Source: Coriobacteriaceae bacterium (GTDB taxonomy: Bacteria > Actinomycetota > Coriobacteriia > Coriobacteriales > Coriobacteriaceae). Taken from it: a stretch of DNA of 41,755 nucleotides. Position 1 is the stretch's first letter, and each line of letters begins with the position of its first letter. The translations under genes and the position numbers were made by a program. The notes under the pieces are model-generated. The model was not told the origin of the DNA, did not search any database, and saw nothing but the letters and a program-made list of their open reading frames with translations. The DNA is taken from NCBI GenBank assembly GCA_902363125.1, contig CABIZD010000016.1, positions 1 through 41,755 of the forward strand, in the 5' to 3' direction. Positions 25,264 to 33,351 of the stretch are shown here, piece by piece.

Positions 25264-26184
25264 GTGGCAACTCAGAAATTCACCGGCGTTATCCCTCCCG
25301 TCGTTGTTCCCGATACCGAAGACCACCAGCTCGACGTTGCCTCCTTTGAGCGCAGCATCAACCGCATGATCGATGCCGGCGTCGATGGCCTGTTCTTCCT
25401 GGGCTCTTCGGGCGAGGTCGTTTTCTCCACCGATGAGCGTCGTCGCCAGATCATCGCCGAGGCCGTTCGTATCGTCGACCACCGCGTGCCCGTCCTGGTC
25501 GGCATCATCGATACCGAGACCGAGCGCATGATCGAGCACGGTAAGGTCGCTCAGGAGCTGGGCGCCGATGCGCTTGTCGCCACCTGCCCGTTCTATGCCC
25601 TGCAGGGCATGACCGAGGTCGAGGAGCACTTCCGCATCCTGCACGAGGAGCTCGACCTGCCCATCTTTGCCTATGACATTCCCGTCTGCGTTCACACCAA
25701 GCTCCCCTGGAAGCTCCTTGCCAAGCTCGGCGCCGAGGGCGTCCTTGCTGGCGTCAAGGATTCCTCGGGTGATGACATCTCGTTCCGCTATCTCGTTCAG
25801 GAGAACGAGAAGAACGGTCATCCGATGAGCATCCTCACCGGTCACGAGGTTGTTGTCGACGGCGCTTACCTCGGTGGCGCCGACGGTTCTGTCCCGGGCC
25901 TTGCCAACGTTGAGCCCGAGGGCTACGTGCGCCAGTGGAAGGCCGCTCAGGCCGGCGACTGGGCTACCGTCAAGGCCGAGCAGGATCGCCTCAATGAGAT
26001 TTCGCACATCTGGGACGTCACCTCGGGCGTCCAGGGCTATGCCGGTGGCGTCGGCGCCTTCAAGACCGCTATGAACCTCATGGGCATCTTCGACAGCCCG
26101 ACCATGCCGCGCCCGGTGAAGGCCATGACCGGCGAGAACGTCGAGGCGATTAGGAAGGTCCTTCAGGACAACGGTCTCCTGTAA
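25264..26184 (+). CDS. nanA: N-acetylneuraminate lyase-type aldolase (DapA/NAL family)
   Basis: A 306-residue class I aldolase of the DHDPS/NAL superfamily. The pyruvate-binding GSSGE lies at 47-51, the active-site Tyr is Y137 in YDIP, and the Schiff-base Lys is K165 in GVKDSSGD. The Tyr and Lys numbers coincide with those of E. coli NanA. The family also contains dihydrodipicolinate synthase and ketodeoxysugar aldolases, and the loop after YDIP is not diagnostic. Genomic context (ROK kinase and NanE downstream, importer upstream) is what points to sialic acid cleavage into ManNAc and pyruvate. The start is GTG at 25264, 6 nt after AAGGAG; an ATG at 25180 would overlap the upstream gene without a ribosome binding site. 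Confidence 0.7.
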   Translation: MATQKFTGVIPPVVVPDTEDHQLDVASFERSINRMIDAGVDGLFFLGSSGEVVFSTDERRRQIIAEAVRIVDHRVPVLVGIIDTETERMIEHGKVAQELGADALVATCPFYALQGMTEVEEHFRILHEELDLPIFAYDIPVCVHTKLPWKLLAKLGAEGVLAGVKDSSGDDISFRYLVQENEKNGHPMSILTGHEVVVDGAYLGGADGSVPGLANVEPEGYVRQWKAAQAGDWATVKAEQDRLNEISHIWDVTSGVQGYAGGVGAFKTAMNLMGIFDSPTMPRPVKAMTGENVEAIRKVLQDNGLL

Positions 26185-26213
26185 AGCTTCCCAGGCACCC
26201 GACCTCGCCGTTC

Positions 26214-26255
26214 AACCGTGTGGCCATGACCCATTAGGTCAATGGCCACACGGTT
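26214..26255 (+). terminator. Strong hairpin between nanA and nanK
   Basis: AACCGTGTGGCCAT (26214-26227) pairs perfectly with ATGGCCACACGGTT (26242-26255), with a further GACC/GGTC pairing inside. The tail is only TCTCGG, so it may attenuate rather than fully terminate. It falls in the 171-bp gap between nanA and nanK. Confidence 0.6.
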
Positions 26256-26355
26256 TCTCGGCGATCTCGGACACCTGGAAAACCTTTACTGCGCTGTGAC
26301 GGCTAGCCTGACGGCGCATTTCCTGTAGTTGTTTTTATCTCCGAAGGAGAGCGAC

Positions 26356-27321
26356 ATGGAGAACAAGTACGTCTGCTCTGTCGATATCGGCGGAACTAAA
26401 ATTGCGACTGCCATCATGGAGTACCCGGCTGACGGTAGTGTGCCCCATCCCGTTTTTGAGGCCGAGATTCCTACCGAGGCCCAGGAGGGCGGCGAGGCCG
26501 TCTTCCAGCGTATCGAGGCGTCTATCAAGGCCGCTCTTGAGGCGAATCCCGATGTCGAGGTTCTCGGTGTCGGTATCGGTGCCGCAGGCGTTGTCGATCC
26601 CAAGACGGGCGCCATTGCTTATGCCAATGAGATCATGCCCGGCTGGTCCGGCGTTCAGTTGGGGCCGCGTCTGCGCGAGGACCTTGGTCTTCCCGTTGCC
26701 GTTGTGGGCGACGTGCAGGCTCATGCTCTGGGCGAGGCCCACTGGGGCGTCGGCAAGGGCAAGTTCTCCGTCTTGTGCCTGGGAATCGGTACGGGCATCG
26801 GTGGCGCATATGTCGAGAACGGCCGCGTGATGCAGGGCTTCCATGGTGCTGCTGGCCATATGGGCCACATCGAGTGCTCGGCTGCCGCCGGCATTCCCTG
26901 CGCCTGCGGGCGTTCCGGCCATCTGGAGTCGGTTGCTTCGGGCACTTCCATTGGTCGTATGTACGATGAGCGCTTTGGCCGCGTCGACCCCAGCCGTCCT
27001 TCGGTCGGTCGCGATGTGAACGACCTGTGCCGTGCAGGCGACGCAAAGGCGACCGAGGTCATCCATGACGCCGGCTTTGCACTGGGCGCCAGCTTAGGCT
27101 CGCTCGCCAACATCTTGGACCCCGAGGTCATCGTGCTTTCGGGCGGCGTGATTCACCAGGGTCCCGATTGGCGTTCGCAGACGTGGAAGGATTCGGTGCA
27201 CGAGGGCTATGCCAGCCAGGCGCTCGATCCGCTTCAGGACACGCCGATCCTCATCGGTTCTCTGGAGGGCGATGCTCCGCTCATCGGTGCCGCTGAGCAT
27301 CTTCTTGCCTCGTTGGAGTAA
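26356..27321 (+). CDS. nanK: ROK-family sugar kinase, probable N-acetylmannosamine kinase
   Basis: A 321-residue ROK kinase. The phosphate-binding motif DIGGTKI is near the N-terminus, the GIGTGIGGA segment lies mid-protein, and GHMGHIECS followed by CACGRSGHLE is the zinc-binding region. The usual signature is CxCGxxGC, and the third Cys is His here. The catalytic Asp is expected in the NEIMPGW-to-VVGDVQA region. ROK specificity (glucose, ManNAc or GlcNAc) cannot be read from motifs alone; the ManNAc assignment comes from lying between nanA and nanE. ATG at 26356 has GAAGGAG 5-6 nt upstream. It would phosphorylate ManNAc at C6 in the cytosol. Confidence 0.8.
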   Translation: MENKYVCSVDIGGTKIATAIMEYPADGSVPHPVFEAEIPTEAQEGGEAVFQRIEASIKAALEANPDVEVLGVGIGAAGVVDPKTGAIAYANEIMPGWSGVQLGPRLREDLGLPVAVVGDVQAHALGEAHWGVGKGKFSVLCLGIGTGIGGAYVENGRVMQGFHGAAGHMGHIECSAAAGIPCACGRSGHLESVASGTSIGRMYDERFGRVDPSRPSVGRDVNDLCRAGDAKATEVIHDAGFALGASLGSLANILDPEVIVLSGGVIHQGPDWRSQTWKDSVHEGYASQALDPLQDTPILIGSLEGDAPLIGAAEHLLASLE

Positions 27322-27338
27322 ACGTATCTGCTGTAGGA

Positions 27339-27367
27339 GCCTCCCGAGACAGCACGCCTCGGGAGGC
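27339..27367 (+). promoter_or_regulatory. Stem-loop between nanK and nanE
   Basis: GCCTCCCGAG (27339-27348) pairs perfectly with CTCGGGAGGC (27358-27367) around a 9-nt loop. TGTTCTG follows, too poor in T for a firm terminator call. Confidence 0.55.
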
Positions 27368-27391
27368 TGTTCTGAGAAAGGTTGCAGCCTT

Positions 27392-28078
27392 ATGACCGTC
27401 GATCCTTTGATTCAATCCCTGAAGGGTAAGCTCGTCGTGAGCGTTCAGGCGTATATGGGCGAGCCGCTTCGTACACCCGAGACCATGGCTCAAATGTCTC
27501 GCGCTTGCGAGCTTGGCGGCGCCGCCGCCATTCGCTGTCAGGGCCTTGCCGACATTGCCGCCATTAAGGGTCGCTGTGAGGTTCCTGTTATCGGCCTGTG
27601 GAAGGATGGGCACGAGGGCGTTTACATCACGCCGACGCTGCGTCACGCTCGCGCCTGCGTTGCCGCGGGTGCCGATATCGTGGCGATCGATGCCACCGAT
27701 CGTCCGCGTCCCGATGGCAAGACCGTCGAGGACACCTTCCGTCCGCTGCACGAGGAGGGTGTGCTCCTGATGGCGGATTGTGCCACCATCGAGGACATTC
27801 GCCGTGCGGTTGATATGGGCTTCGACCTTGTATCCACCACGCTTTCTCATGGTGTTGCCGCTATCGATTGCACCATGGCCGACGGTCCCGATCTGCCGCT
27901 CCTGCGTCAGGCGACCGAGGAATTCCCCGGTCTTCCCATCATCTGCGAGGGCCGCGTGCACACGCCCGAGGAGGCTCGCGCCGCGATCGATGCTGGAGCC
28001 TGGGCCGTTGTCGTCGGCACCGCCATCACGCACCCCACGAGTATTACGAGTTGGTTCAAGGCTGCGCTTGAGGCGTAA
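27392..28078 (+). CDS. nanE: N-acetylmannosamine-6-phosphate 2-epimerase
   Basis: A 228-residue TIM-barrel enzyme that converts ManNAc-6-P to GlcNAc-6-P, joining sialic acid catabolism to the amino-sugar pathway. Recognisable family segments are LVVSVQA near the N-terminus, GAAAIRCQG, VPVIGLWK, IVAIDATDRPRPDG, LLMADCATIED and the C-terminal ICEGRVHTPEEA and VVVGTAITHP phosphate-binding turns. The Lys in GLWK and the acidic residue in CEGR occupy expected catalytic positions. The length is normal. AAAGG lies 10 nt before ATG. It is the last gene of the locus and is followed by a terminator at 28130. Confidence 0.93.
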   Translation: MTVDPLIQSLKGKLVVSVQAYMGEPLRTPETMAQMSRACELGGAAAIRCQGLADIAAIKGRCEVPVIGLWKDGHEGVYITPTLRHARACVAAGADIVAIDATDRPRPDGKTVEDTFRPLHEEGVLLMADCATIEDIRRAVDMGFDLVSTTLSHGVAAIDCTMADGPDLPLLRQATEEFPGLPIICEGRVHTPEEARAAIDAGAWAVVVGTAITHPTSITSWFKAALEA

Positions 28079-28129
28079 GACAGGCCTCGTATCCGCTTGG
28101 GGCGGTATACTCAATATAGGCAATTGACC

Positions 28130-28167
28130 GCGCGGGATCCGGGTTGCTGGGTCCCGCGCTTGTTTTT
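28130..28167 (+). terminator. Terminator between nanE and rapZ
   Basis: GCGCGGGATCC (28130-28140) pairs with GGGTCCCGCGC (28149-28159), 11 bp with one wobble, followed by TTGTTTTT. It ends only about 12 nt before the rapZ start. A TATACT hexamer at 28106-28111 lies upstream, so the hairpin could instead sit in a rapZ leader. Confidence 0.8.
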
Positions 28168-28179
28168 GGGAGGCAGCAC

Positions 28180-29100
28180 ATGCAAAAGGGAGATGCCATG
28201 GATGCGGCGGAGCGCTCGGAGCGCATCCCCGATATCGTCATCATCACCGGAATGTCCGGATCGGGCCGCACACAGGCCATGCACGTGTTCGAGGACATGG
28301 GCTATTTTTGCATTGATAACCTGCCTCCGCGCCTCATCGCCCAGCTTGCCGAGCTCGTCGGCATCAATACGGGCGTGGGCAGGCATCTCGCCGTCACCTG
28401 CGATTTGCGTAGCCAGGGACTGTTTGACGAGTTGCTCGATGCGGTCGCCGCGCTCGAAGAACGCGAGATGAGCTGCGACATCGTGTTCCTGGAGGCTTCT
28501 GACGAGGTGCTGATTCGTCGCTACAGCGAAAATCGCCGCCGTCATCCCATTGCCAAGCCGGGGGAGACTACGGCCGATGCCATTCAGCGCGAGCGCCTTC
28601 AGCTGCAGGGCGTGCGCGATCGAGCCGATATGATTATCGACACGAGCCGTCTGCGCACCTCTGCGCTGCGCAACAAGCTACGTATGGCATTTTCCGAACT
28701 GTCCGACCAACAGCTCATGGACGTCCATGTGTTCTCGTTTGGCTTTAAGCACGGCATGCCCGTCGAGGCGGACATTATGATCGACGTCCGCTTCCTGCCT
28801 AATCCGTTCTACGATCCCGAGATGCGCACGATGACCGGTCTCGATAAAAAGGTCTCCGATTTTGTTCTGGACCATCCCAAGACGCAGGAGTTTTGGAAGG
28901 CTTGGACACAGCTGCTCGATACGGTGATGCCGGGCTATATCGCGGAGGGTAAGCCGCAGCTTTCTATCGCCATCGGCTGCACGGGCGGCCAGCACCGCAG
29001 CGTTGCCATTGCCGAGGCCACGGCCCGTTATTTGGAAGGCGCTCAGTATCATGTGAGCATCTCCCACCGCGACCTGTCGCGCGCCAACACGAAGGCATAG
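28180..29100 (+). CDS. rapZ: RNase adapter/nucleotide-binding protein RapZ (YvcJ)
   Basis: A 306-residue P-loop protein. In enterobacteria RapZ delivers the GlmZ sRNA to RNase E; in Gram-positives the role is less clear. The P-loop is GMSGSGRT (24-31), with Arg in place of Lys, which I recall as the norm in actinobacterial RapZ. Other landmarks are GYFCIDNLPP, FLEASDEVLIRRYSENRRRHP and the C-terminal domain segments SFGFKHGMPVEADIMIDVRFLPNP and IGCTGGQHRSV. Start choice is ambiguous: ATG 28180 has GGGAGG 6 nt upstream and ATG 28198 has AGGGAG 5 nt upstream. whiA follows after 6 bp. The yvcK/cofD gene usually found between rapZ and whiA is absent. Confidence 0.93.
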   Translation: MQKGDAMDAAERSERIPDIVIITGMSGSGRTQAMHVFEDMGYFCIDNLPPRLIAQLAELVGINTGVGRHLAVTCDLRSQGLFDELLDAVAALEEREMSCDIVFLEASDEVLIRRYSENRRRHPIAKPGETTADAIQRERLQLQGVRDRADMIIDTSRLRTSALRNKLRMAFSELSDQQLMDVHVFSFGFKHGMPVEADIMIDVRFLPNPFYDPEMRTMTGLDKKVSDFVLDHPKTQEFWKAWTQLLDTVMPGYIAEGKPQLSIAIGCTGGQHRSVAIAEATARYLEGAQYHVSISHRDLSRANTKA

Positions 29101-29106
29101 GCCTGC

Positions 29107-30036
29107 ATGTCGTTTACCGCTGAGGTGCGCGACGAGCTTGCGCGCTGCGAACCCGAATGTGAATACTGCGACTTGTCGACGCTTGCCGCCCTCACGCGTG
29201 TGAGTGGTACGCTCTCGCTTACCGGCTCTGGGCGGTATCGTTTGACGGTTGCGACTGAGACGGGAGCCGTCGCGCGCACGATGATCACGCTGACGCATCG
29301 TATCCTTAAGCTCAAAACGGAGTTCACCGTCCGCAAATCTGTCTTGCATAAGGTTCGAAACTACCTCATCACCTTGCCTGATCAGCCCGATTTGGATAAG
29401 GCTCTGGTGCTGCTGGGCATTCTCGACCGTAGGGGAGGGCTCGTCGCAGGTGTGCCGCGTCACATTGTCGCCCGTCCTTGCTGTAGACTTGCCTATATCC
29501 GCGGCGCGCTCATCGCGGGCGGCTTCGTGGCCGATCCACGCGGCGATTTTCATTTGGAGATCGCTGTGCAGGGCGAGCAATATGCCAAGGGACTTTGCGA
29601 TCTGTTGGAGCAGATTGGGGTCCATGCTCGTGTTAATGCACGGCGGGGGTCATATGCCGTGTACATTAAGAGCGCCGAGGAAATCGAGCATCTATTAAAG
29701 CTGATTGGTGCCAAGCGCAGCGTTGCCGAGATTGAGGAGGCGCGCGCGGTCAAGTTGGTTAAGAACGATGTGAACCGTCGCGTGAATGCCGAGCTCGCCA
29801 ACCAGACCAGAAGCGCCGGTGCTGCCCAACATCAGCTTGCGCTTATCGATGAGCTCGAGCAGCGTGGCCTTCGCGATGCGCTTCCGGATGCCTTGGCGGT
29901 CTTTTGCGACCTGCGCGAGCGCTATCCCGATCTGTCGTTGCGTGATTTGGGGGAGATGGCTGACCCTCCCTTGTCGAAGTCTGCCCTGTACCATCGCGTT
30001 TTGAGGCTTGAAAAGCTCATTGAAGCAAACAGGTAG
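29107..30036 (+). CDS. whiA: DNA-binding protein WhiA
   Basis: A 309-residue protein combining a LAGLIDADG-like N-terminal and central domain (AYIRGALIAGGFVADPRGDFHLEI is the duplicated homing-endonuclease-like segment) with a C-terminal helix-turn-helix domain (LSLRDLGEMADPPLSKSALYHR). WhiA regulates sporulation in Streptomyces and cell division or chromosome segregation in non-sporulating Gram-positives, and lacks nuclease activity. ATG at 29107 lies 6 bp after the rapZ stop, so the two are co-transcribed. The length is typical. It is followed by a 193-bp AT-rich region holding the gapA promoter. Confidence 0.95.
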   Translation: MSFTAEVRDELARCEPECEYCDLSTLAALTRVSGTLSLTGSGRYRLTVATETGAVARTMITLTHRILKLKTEFTVRKSVLHKVRNYLITLPDQPDLDKALVLLGILDRRGGLVAGVPRHIVARPCCRLAYIRGALIAGGFVADPRGDFHLEIAVQGEQYAKGLCDLLEQIGVHARVNARRGSYAVYIKSAEEIEHLLKLIGAKRSVAEIEEARAVKLVKNDVNRRVNAELANQTRSAGAAQHQLALIDELEQRGLRDALPDALAVFCDLRERYPDLSLRDLGEMADPPLSKSALYHRVLRLEKLIEANR

Positions 30037-30081
30037 TTTGAAGTATCGACTTATATACGGATTTAGCTGCTATTTTAGTCT

Positions 30082-30095
30082 TTAAAACGTTTTAA
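30082..30095. promoter_or_regulatory. Perfect palindromic operator candidate upstream of gapA
   Basis: TTAAAACGTTTTAA is a perfect 14-bp palindrome centred on CG, the geometry of LacI/CcpA-type operators. It lies about 140 bp upstream of the gapA start in an AT-rich intergenic region, and its core recurs upstream of both ABC transporters. Confidence 0.5.
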
Positions 30096-30101
30096 CGTAA
30101 A

Positions 30102-30157
30102 TTTGATTTTCAATTTCGAGCATTCTCGTGAAATTCAAGTCAAAAAAAAGGTATATT
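30102..30157 (+). promoter_or_regulatory. Imperfect dyad and -10 box of the gapA promoter
   Basis: TTTGA...TTTCGAG (30102-30120) and CTCGTGAAA...TCAAA (30125-30144) form a long imperfect inverted repeat, followed by an A8 run and TATATT (30152-30157), a good -10 box. No strong -35 is seen at 17 nt. The dyad occupies the -35 region, so it may be a regulator binding site. Confidence 0.4.
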
Positions 30158-30229
30158 AGGCGAGTGGTTAGTTTGTGGGCCTCAACGGCGGGCGCTGTAG
30201 CTCGCGGGGGCCTTACGAAAGGAGACACA

Positions 30230-31255
30230 ATGGCAGTAAAGGTTGCTATTAACGGCTTCGGTCGCATCGGTCGTCTGGCTTTCCGTCAGATGTTCGGTCA
30301 TGAGGGCTCCGAGATCGTCGCTATCAACGACCTCACCTCTCCCGATATGCTCGCTTACCTGCTGAAGTACGACTCCACGCAGGGCAACTACGCTCGCGAT
30401 CACGAGGTCGTTGCTGGCGAGGATTCCATCACCGTTGACGGCAAGGAGATCAAGATCTACAAGGAGGCCGACGCCAACAACCTGCCTTGGGGCGACCTTG
30501 ACGTCGACGTCGTTCTCGAGTGCACCGGCTTCTACACCAGCAAGGCTAAGGCTCAGGCCCACATCAACGCTGGCGCCAAGAAGGTCGTCATCTCCGCTCC
30601 GGCCGGCAGCGATCTGCCCACCATCGTGTACAACGTCAACCATGAGACGCTGACCGCTGAGGACAACATCATCTCCGCTGCTTCCTGCACCACCAACTGC
30701 CTCGCCCCGATGGCCAAGGGTCTGAACGACTTCGCTCCCATCGTGTCCGGCATCATGACCACCATCCACGCCTTCACCGGCGACCAGATGCCGCTCGACG
30801 GCCCGCAGCGCAAGGGCAACTTCCGTCGCTCCCGCGCCTGCTCCGAGAACATCGTCCCGAACACCACGGGCGCTGCCAAGGCCATCGGCCTGGTTCTCCC
30901 CGAGCTCAACGGCAAGCTCATCGGTGCCGCCCAGCGCGTCCCGACGCCGACCGGCTCGCTGACCAACCTCTACGCCGTCGTTGACAAGAAGGTCACCGTC
31001 GACGAGGTCAACGCTGCCATGAAGGCCTACGCCGAGACCATTCCCGAGACCTTCGCCTACAACGAGGACCAGATCGTCTCCCGCGACATCGTCGGCGAGA
31101 CCCACGGCTCCATCTTCGACGCCACTCAGACCATGTGCTCTGACCTCGGCAACGGCCAGACCCTCGTTCAGGTCACCTCTTGGTACGACAACGAGAACTC
31201 CTACACCTCTCAGATGGTCCGCACCATCAAGTACTTCGAGAAGTTCGTTGCTTAA
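30230..31255 (+). CDS. gapA: Glyceraldehyde-3-phosphate dehydrogenase, type I
   Basis: A 341-residue glycolytic enzyme oxidising glyceraldehyde-3-phosphate to 1,3-bisphosphoglycerate. It has an N-terminal INGFGRIGR Rossmann motif, Asp in AINDLTS consistent with NAD preference, catalytic C153 in the [12 protein letters not shown] active-site motif, and SWYDNENSY at the C-terminus. AAAGGAG lies 5 nt before ATG 30230; an in-frame ATG at 30128 lies in the promoter region. Codon use is heavily C-ending, as expected of a highly expressed gene. It has its own terminator, so pgk is only partly co-transcribed if at all. Confidence 0.98.
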   Translation: MAVKVAINGFGRIGRLAFRQMFGHEGSEIVAINDLTSPDMLAYLLKYDSTQGNYARDHEVVAGEDSITVDGKEIKIYKEADANNLPWGDLDVDVVLECTGFYTSKAKAQAHINAGAKKVVISAPAGSDLPTIVYNVNHETLTAEDNIISAASCTTNCLAPMAKGLNDFAPIVSGIMTTIHAFTGDQMPLDGPQRKGNFRRSRACSENIVPNTTGAAKAIGLVLPELNGKLIGAAQRVPTPTGSLTNLYAVVDKKVTVDEVNAAMKAYAETIPETFAYNEDQIVSRDIVGETHGSIFDATQTMCSDLGNGQTLVQVTSWYDNENSYTSQMVRTIKYFEKFVA

Positions 31256-31292
31256 TTTAGCTTTTAGCGAATAGCTCGTTGAGCGTCTAAAG

Positions 31293-31339
31293 AAGGGCGC
31301 GGCCTTATAGGGCTTACACCCTAGGGTCGCGCCCTTTTT
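31293..31339 (+). terminator. Terminator after gapA
   Basis: AAGGGCGCG (31293-31301) pairs with CGCGCCCTT (31328-31336), with an inner TAGGG/CCCTA pairing, and the stem runs into TTTTT (31335-31339). Confidence 0.9.
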
Positions 31340-31395
31340 ATAAGAAATCGTCTGCCGTAATGGGAGGCAGACACGTACGAAAGGTAGAAGCAAAC

Positions 31396-32586
31396 ATGGC
31401 CTTTACCAAGAAGACCGTCCGCGACATCGATGTCGACGGAAAGCGCGTTCTCGTCCGCGTTGACTTTAACGTGCCTATCAAGGATGGCGTCGTTGGCGAC
31501 ACCACCCGTATCAAGGCTGCCCTGCCCACCATCAACTACCTCGTTGAGCACAACGCTCGCGTCATCCTCATGAGCCACCTCGGCCGTCCCGAGGGCACCG
31601 GCTTCCAGCCCGAGCTGTCCCTCGAGCCCGTCGCCAAGAAGCTCGCTGAGCTCTCTGGTCTCGACGTTGCCTTTGTCGCTGACACCTACGGCGAGAAGGC
31701 TGCTGAGGCTGTCGCCGCCGTCGAGCCGGGTAAGGTCCTCGTTCTCGAGAACGTCCGTTTTGACAAGCGTGAGAAGAAGAACGATCCCGAGATCGCCAAG
31801 AAGCTCGCTTCCTATGGTGACGTCTTCGTTCTCGATGCCTTCGGCACCGCTCACCGCGCCCAGGGTTCCGTCGTGGGCCCCGCCGCTTACCTGCCTGCCG
31901 TCGCCGGCTTCTTGCTCGAGAAGGAGGTCGACACGCTGACCGGCATCTTCGCCGAGCCCGAGCGCCCCTTCGTCGCCATCGTCGGCGGTTCCAAGGTTTC
32001 CTCCAAGATCGGCGTTCTCGATCACCTCATCGACTCCGCTGACACCCTGATCATCGGTGGCGGCATGGCCTACACCTTCTTCCTGGCTCAGGGCCTGTCC
32101 GTTGGTCAGTCCCTCAAGGAAGAGGACTGGGTCGAGCGCGCCGGCGAGATGCTCAAGAAGGCCGAGGAGAAGGGTGTCAAGATCCTACTCCCCATCGACA
32201 ACCGTGTTGCCGATCACTTTGGCGAGGACGCTGTCCCCGAGGTTGTTGCTTCCGACGCTATCCCCGACGATCGTGAGGGTATGGACATCGGTCCCAAGAC
32301 CGAGGAGCTCTATGCCGAGGCTGTCAAGGGCGCCAAGACCGTGTTCTGGAACGGCCCCATGGGCGTCTTCGAGTTTGACAACTTTGCTCACGGCACCCAG
32401 GCTATCGCCGAGGCTCTCGCCGAGGCTGACTGCACCTCGATCATCGGCGGTGGTGACTCTGTCGCAGCTGTCAACAAGTTCAACCTGGCCGACAAGATGA
32501 GCTGGATCTCCACCGGTGGTGGCGCTTCCATGGAGCTCGTCGAGGGTAAGGCCCTGCCCGGAGTGGAGGCGCTTCTCGATGCCTAA
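31396..32586 (+). CDS. pgk: Phosphoglycerate kinase
   Basis: A 396-residue enzyme transferring the acyl phosphate of 1,3-bisphosphoglycerate to ADP. The N-terminal substrate motif VLVRVDFNVP is at about 16-25, the HLGRP segment follows, and the C-terminal nucleotide-binding parts FVAIVGGSKVSSKI and IIGGGDSVAAVN are intact. The length is normal. ATG at 31396 was chosen from the family start; GAAAGG lies about 11 nt upstream, so spacing is loose. The stop overlaps the tpiA start. Codon use matches a highly expressed gene. Confidence 0.98.
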   Translation: MAFTKKTVRDIDVDGKRVLVRVDFNVPIKDGVVGDTTRIKAALPTINYLVEHNARVILMSHLGRPEGTGFQPELSLEPVAKKLAELSGLDVAFVADTYGEKAAEAVAAVEPGKVLVLENVRFDKREKKNDPEIAKKLASYGDVFVLDAFGTAHRAQGSVVGPAAYLPAVAGFLLEKEVDTLTGIFAEPERPFVAIVGGSKVSSKIGVLDHLIDSADTLIIGGGMAYTFFLAQGLSVGQSLKEEDWVERAGEMLKKAEEKGVKILLPIDNRVADHFGEDAVPEVVASDAIPDDREGMDIGPKTEELYAEAVKGAKTVFWNGPMGVFEFDNFAHGTQAIAEALAEADCTSIIGGGDSVAAVNKFNLADKMSWISTGGGASMELVEGKALPGVEALLDA

Positions 32587-33346
32587 TCGCACCCTTCTTA
32601 TCGCTGGTAACTGGAAGATGAACAACGACGTCGCCGTGGCCGCCAAGCTCGCCGACGAGCTGGCTCAGGCTCTGCCCGAGGTTCCGGCTGGCGTCGAGGT
32701 GCTCGTCTGCCCTCCGACCATCGACATCACCACGGTTCATGACCGCATTCAGGCTGCCCCCATCGCCCTCGGTGCACAGAACGTGTACTGGGAGGCCAAG
32801 GGTGCCTTCACCGGTGAGTCTTCTTGCGACATGCTCAAGTCCGCTGGCTGCACCTACTGCATCATCGGTCACTCCGAGCGTCGCGACTACTTCCACGAGA
32901 CCGACGAGGATCAGAACAAGAAGGCTAAGGCTCTCGTTTCCGCCGGTCTTGTTCCCGTCTTCTGCTGCGGCGAGTCCCTCGAGGTCCGCGAGGCTGGCAC
33001 CTATGTCGAGCACGTCGTGAACCAGGTCAAGGCTGGCCTTGCTGGCCTTGAGATCACCTGCCCCAAGCAGGTCGTCGTCGCCTACGAGCCCATCTGGGCC
33101 ATCGGCACAGGCAAGACCGCTACCGCCGAGGACGCTCAGGAGGTCTGCGGCGCTATCCGTGAGACCCTCAAGGAGATGTTCGGCGAGGAGCTCGCCAACG
33201 GCATCCGCGTGCTGTATGGCGGTTCCGCCAAGCCCGGCAACATCGCCGAGCTCGTCGCCAAGCCCGACGTTGACGGCGCCCTCGTGGGCGGCGCTTCGCT
33301 CAAGGCTGCCGACTTCGCCTCTATGGTCGTCAAGGCAGGCGAGTAG
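32579..33346 (+). CDS. tpiA: Triosephosphate isomerase
   Basis: A 255-residue TIM-barrel enzyme interconverting dihydroxyacetone phosphate and glyceraldehyde-3-phosphate. It has the N-terminal AGNWKMN motif with the substrate-binding Asn and Lys, H98 in IIGHSERR, catalytic E170 in VAYEPIWAIGTGKTA, and the phosphate-binding YGGSAKPGN and GALVGGASL turns. ATG at 32579 overlaps the pgk stop by 8 bp with GGAGG about 9 nt upstream, so it is translationally coupled to pgk. gpmI follows after 5 bp. Confidence 0.98.
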   Translation: MPNRTLLIAGNWKMNNDVAVAAKLADELAQALPEVPAGVEVLVCPPTIDITTVHDRIQAAPIALGAQNVYWEAKGAFTGESSCDMLKSAGCTYCIIGHSERRDYFHETDEDQNKKAKALVSAGLVPVFCCGESLEVREAGTYVEHVVNQVKAGLAGLEITCPKQVVVAYEPIWAIGTGKTATAEDAQEVCGAIRETLKEMFGEELANGIRVLYGGSAKPGNIAELVAKPDVDGALVGGASLKAADFASMVVKAGE

Positions 33347-33351
33347 GACAT

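Noticed and set aside
25264..26184. Assignment of the aldolase gene as dihydrodipicolinate synthase (dapA) for lysine synthesis
   Set aside because: The family motifs alone allow it, but it lies between a sialic-acid-type importer and nanK/nanE, and no other lysine or diaminopimelate gene is nearby. NanA is preferred without full certainty.
28249..28272. Arg instead of Lys in the RapZ P-loop (GMSGSGRT) as a sign of lost nucleotide binding
   Set aside because: As I recall, actinobacterial RapZ proteins commonly have GMSGAGRS, so this is a lineage feature rather than a defect.
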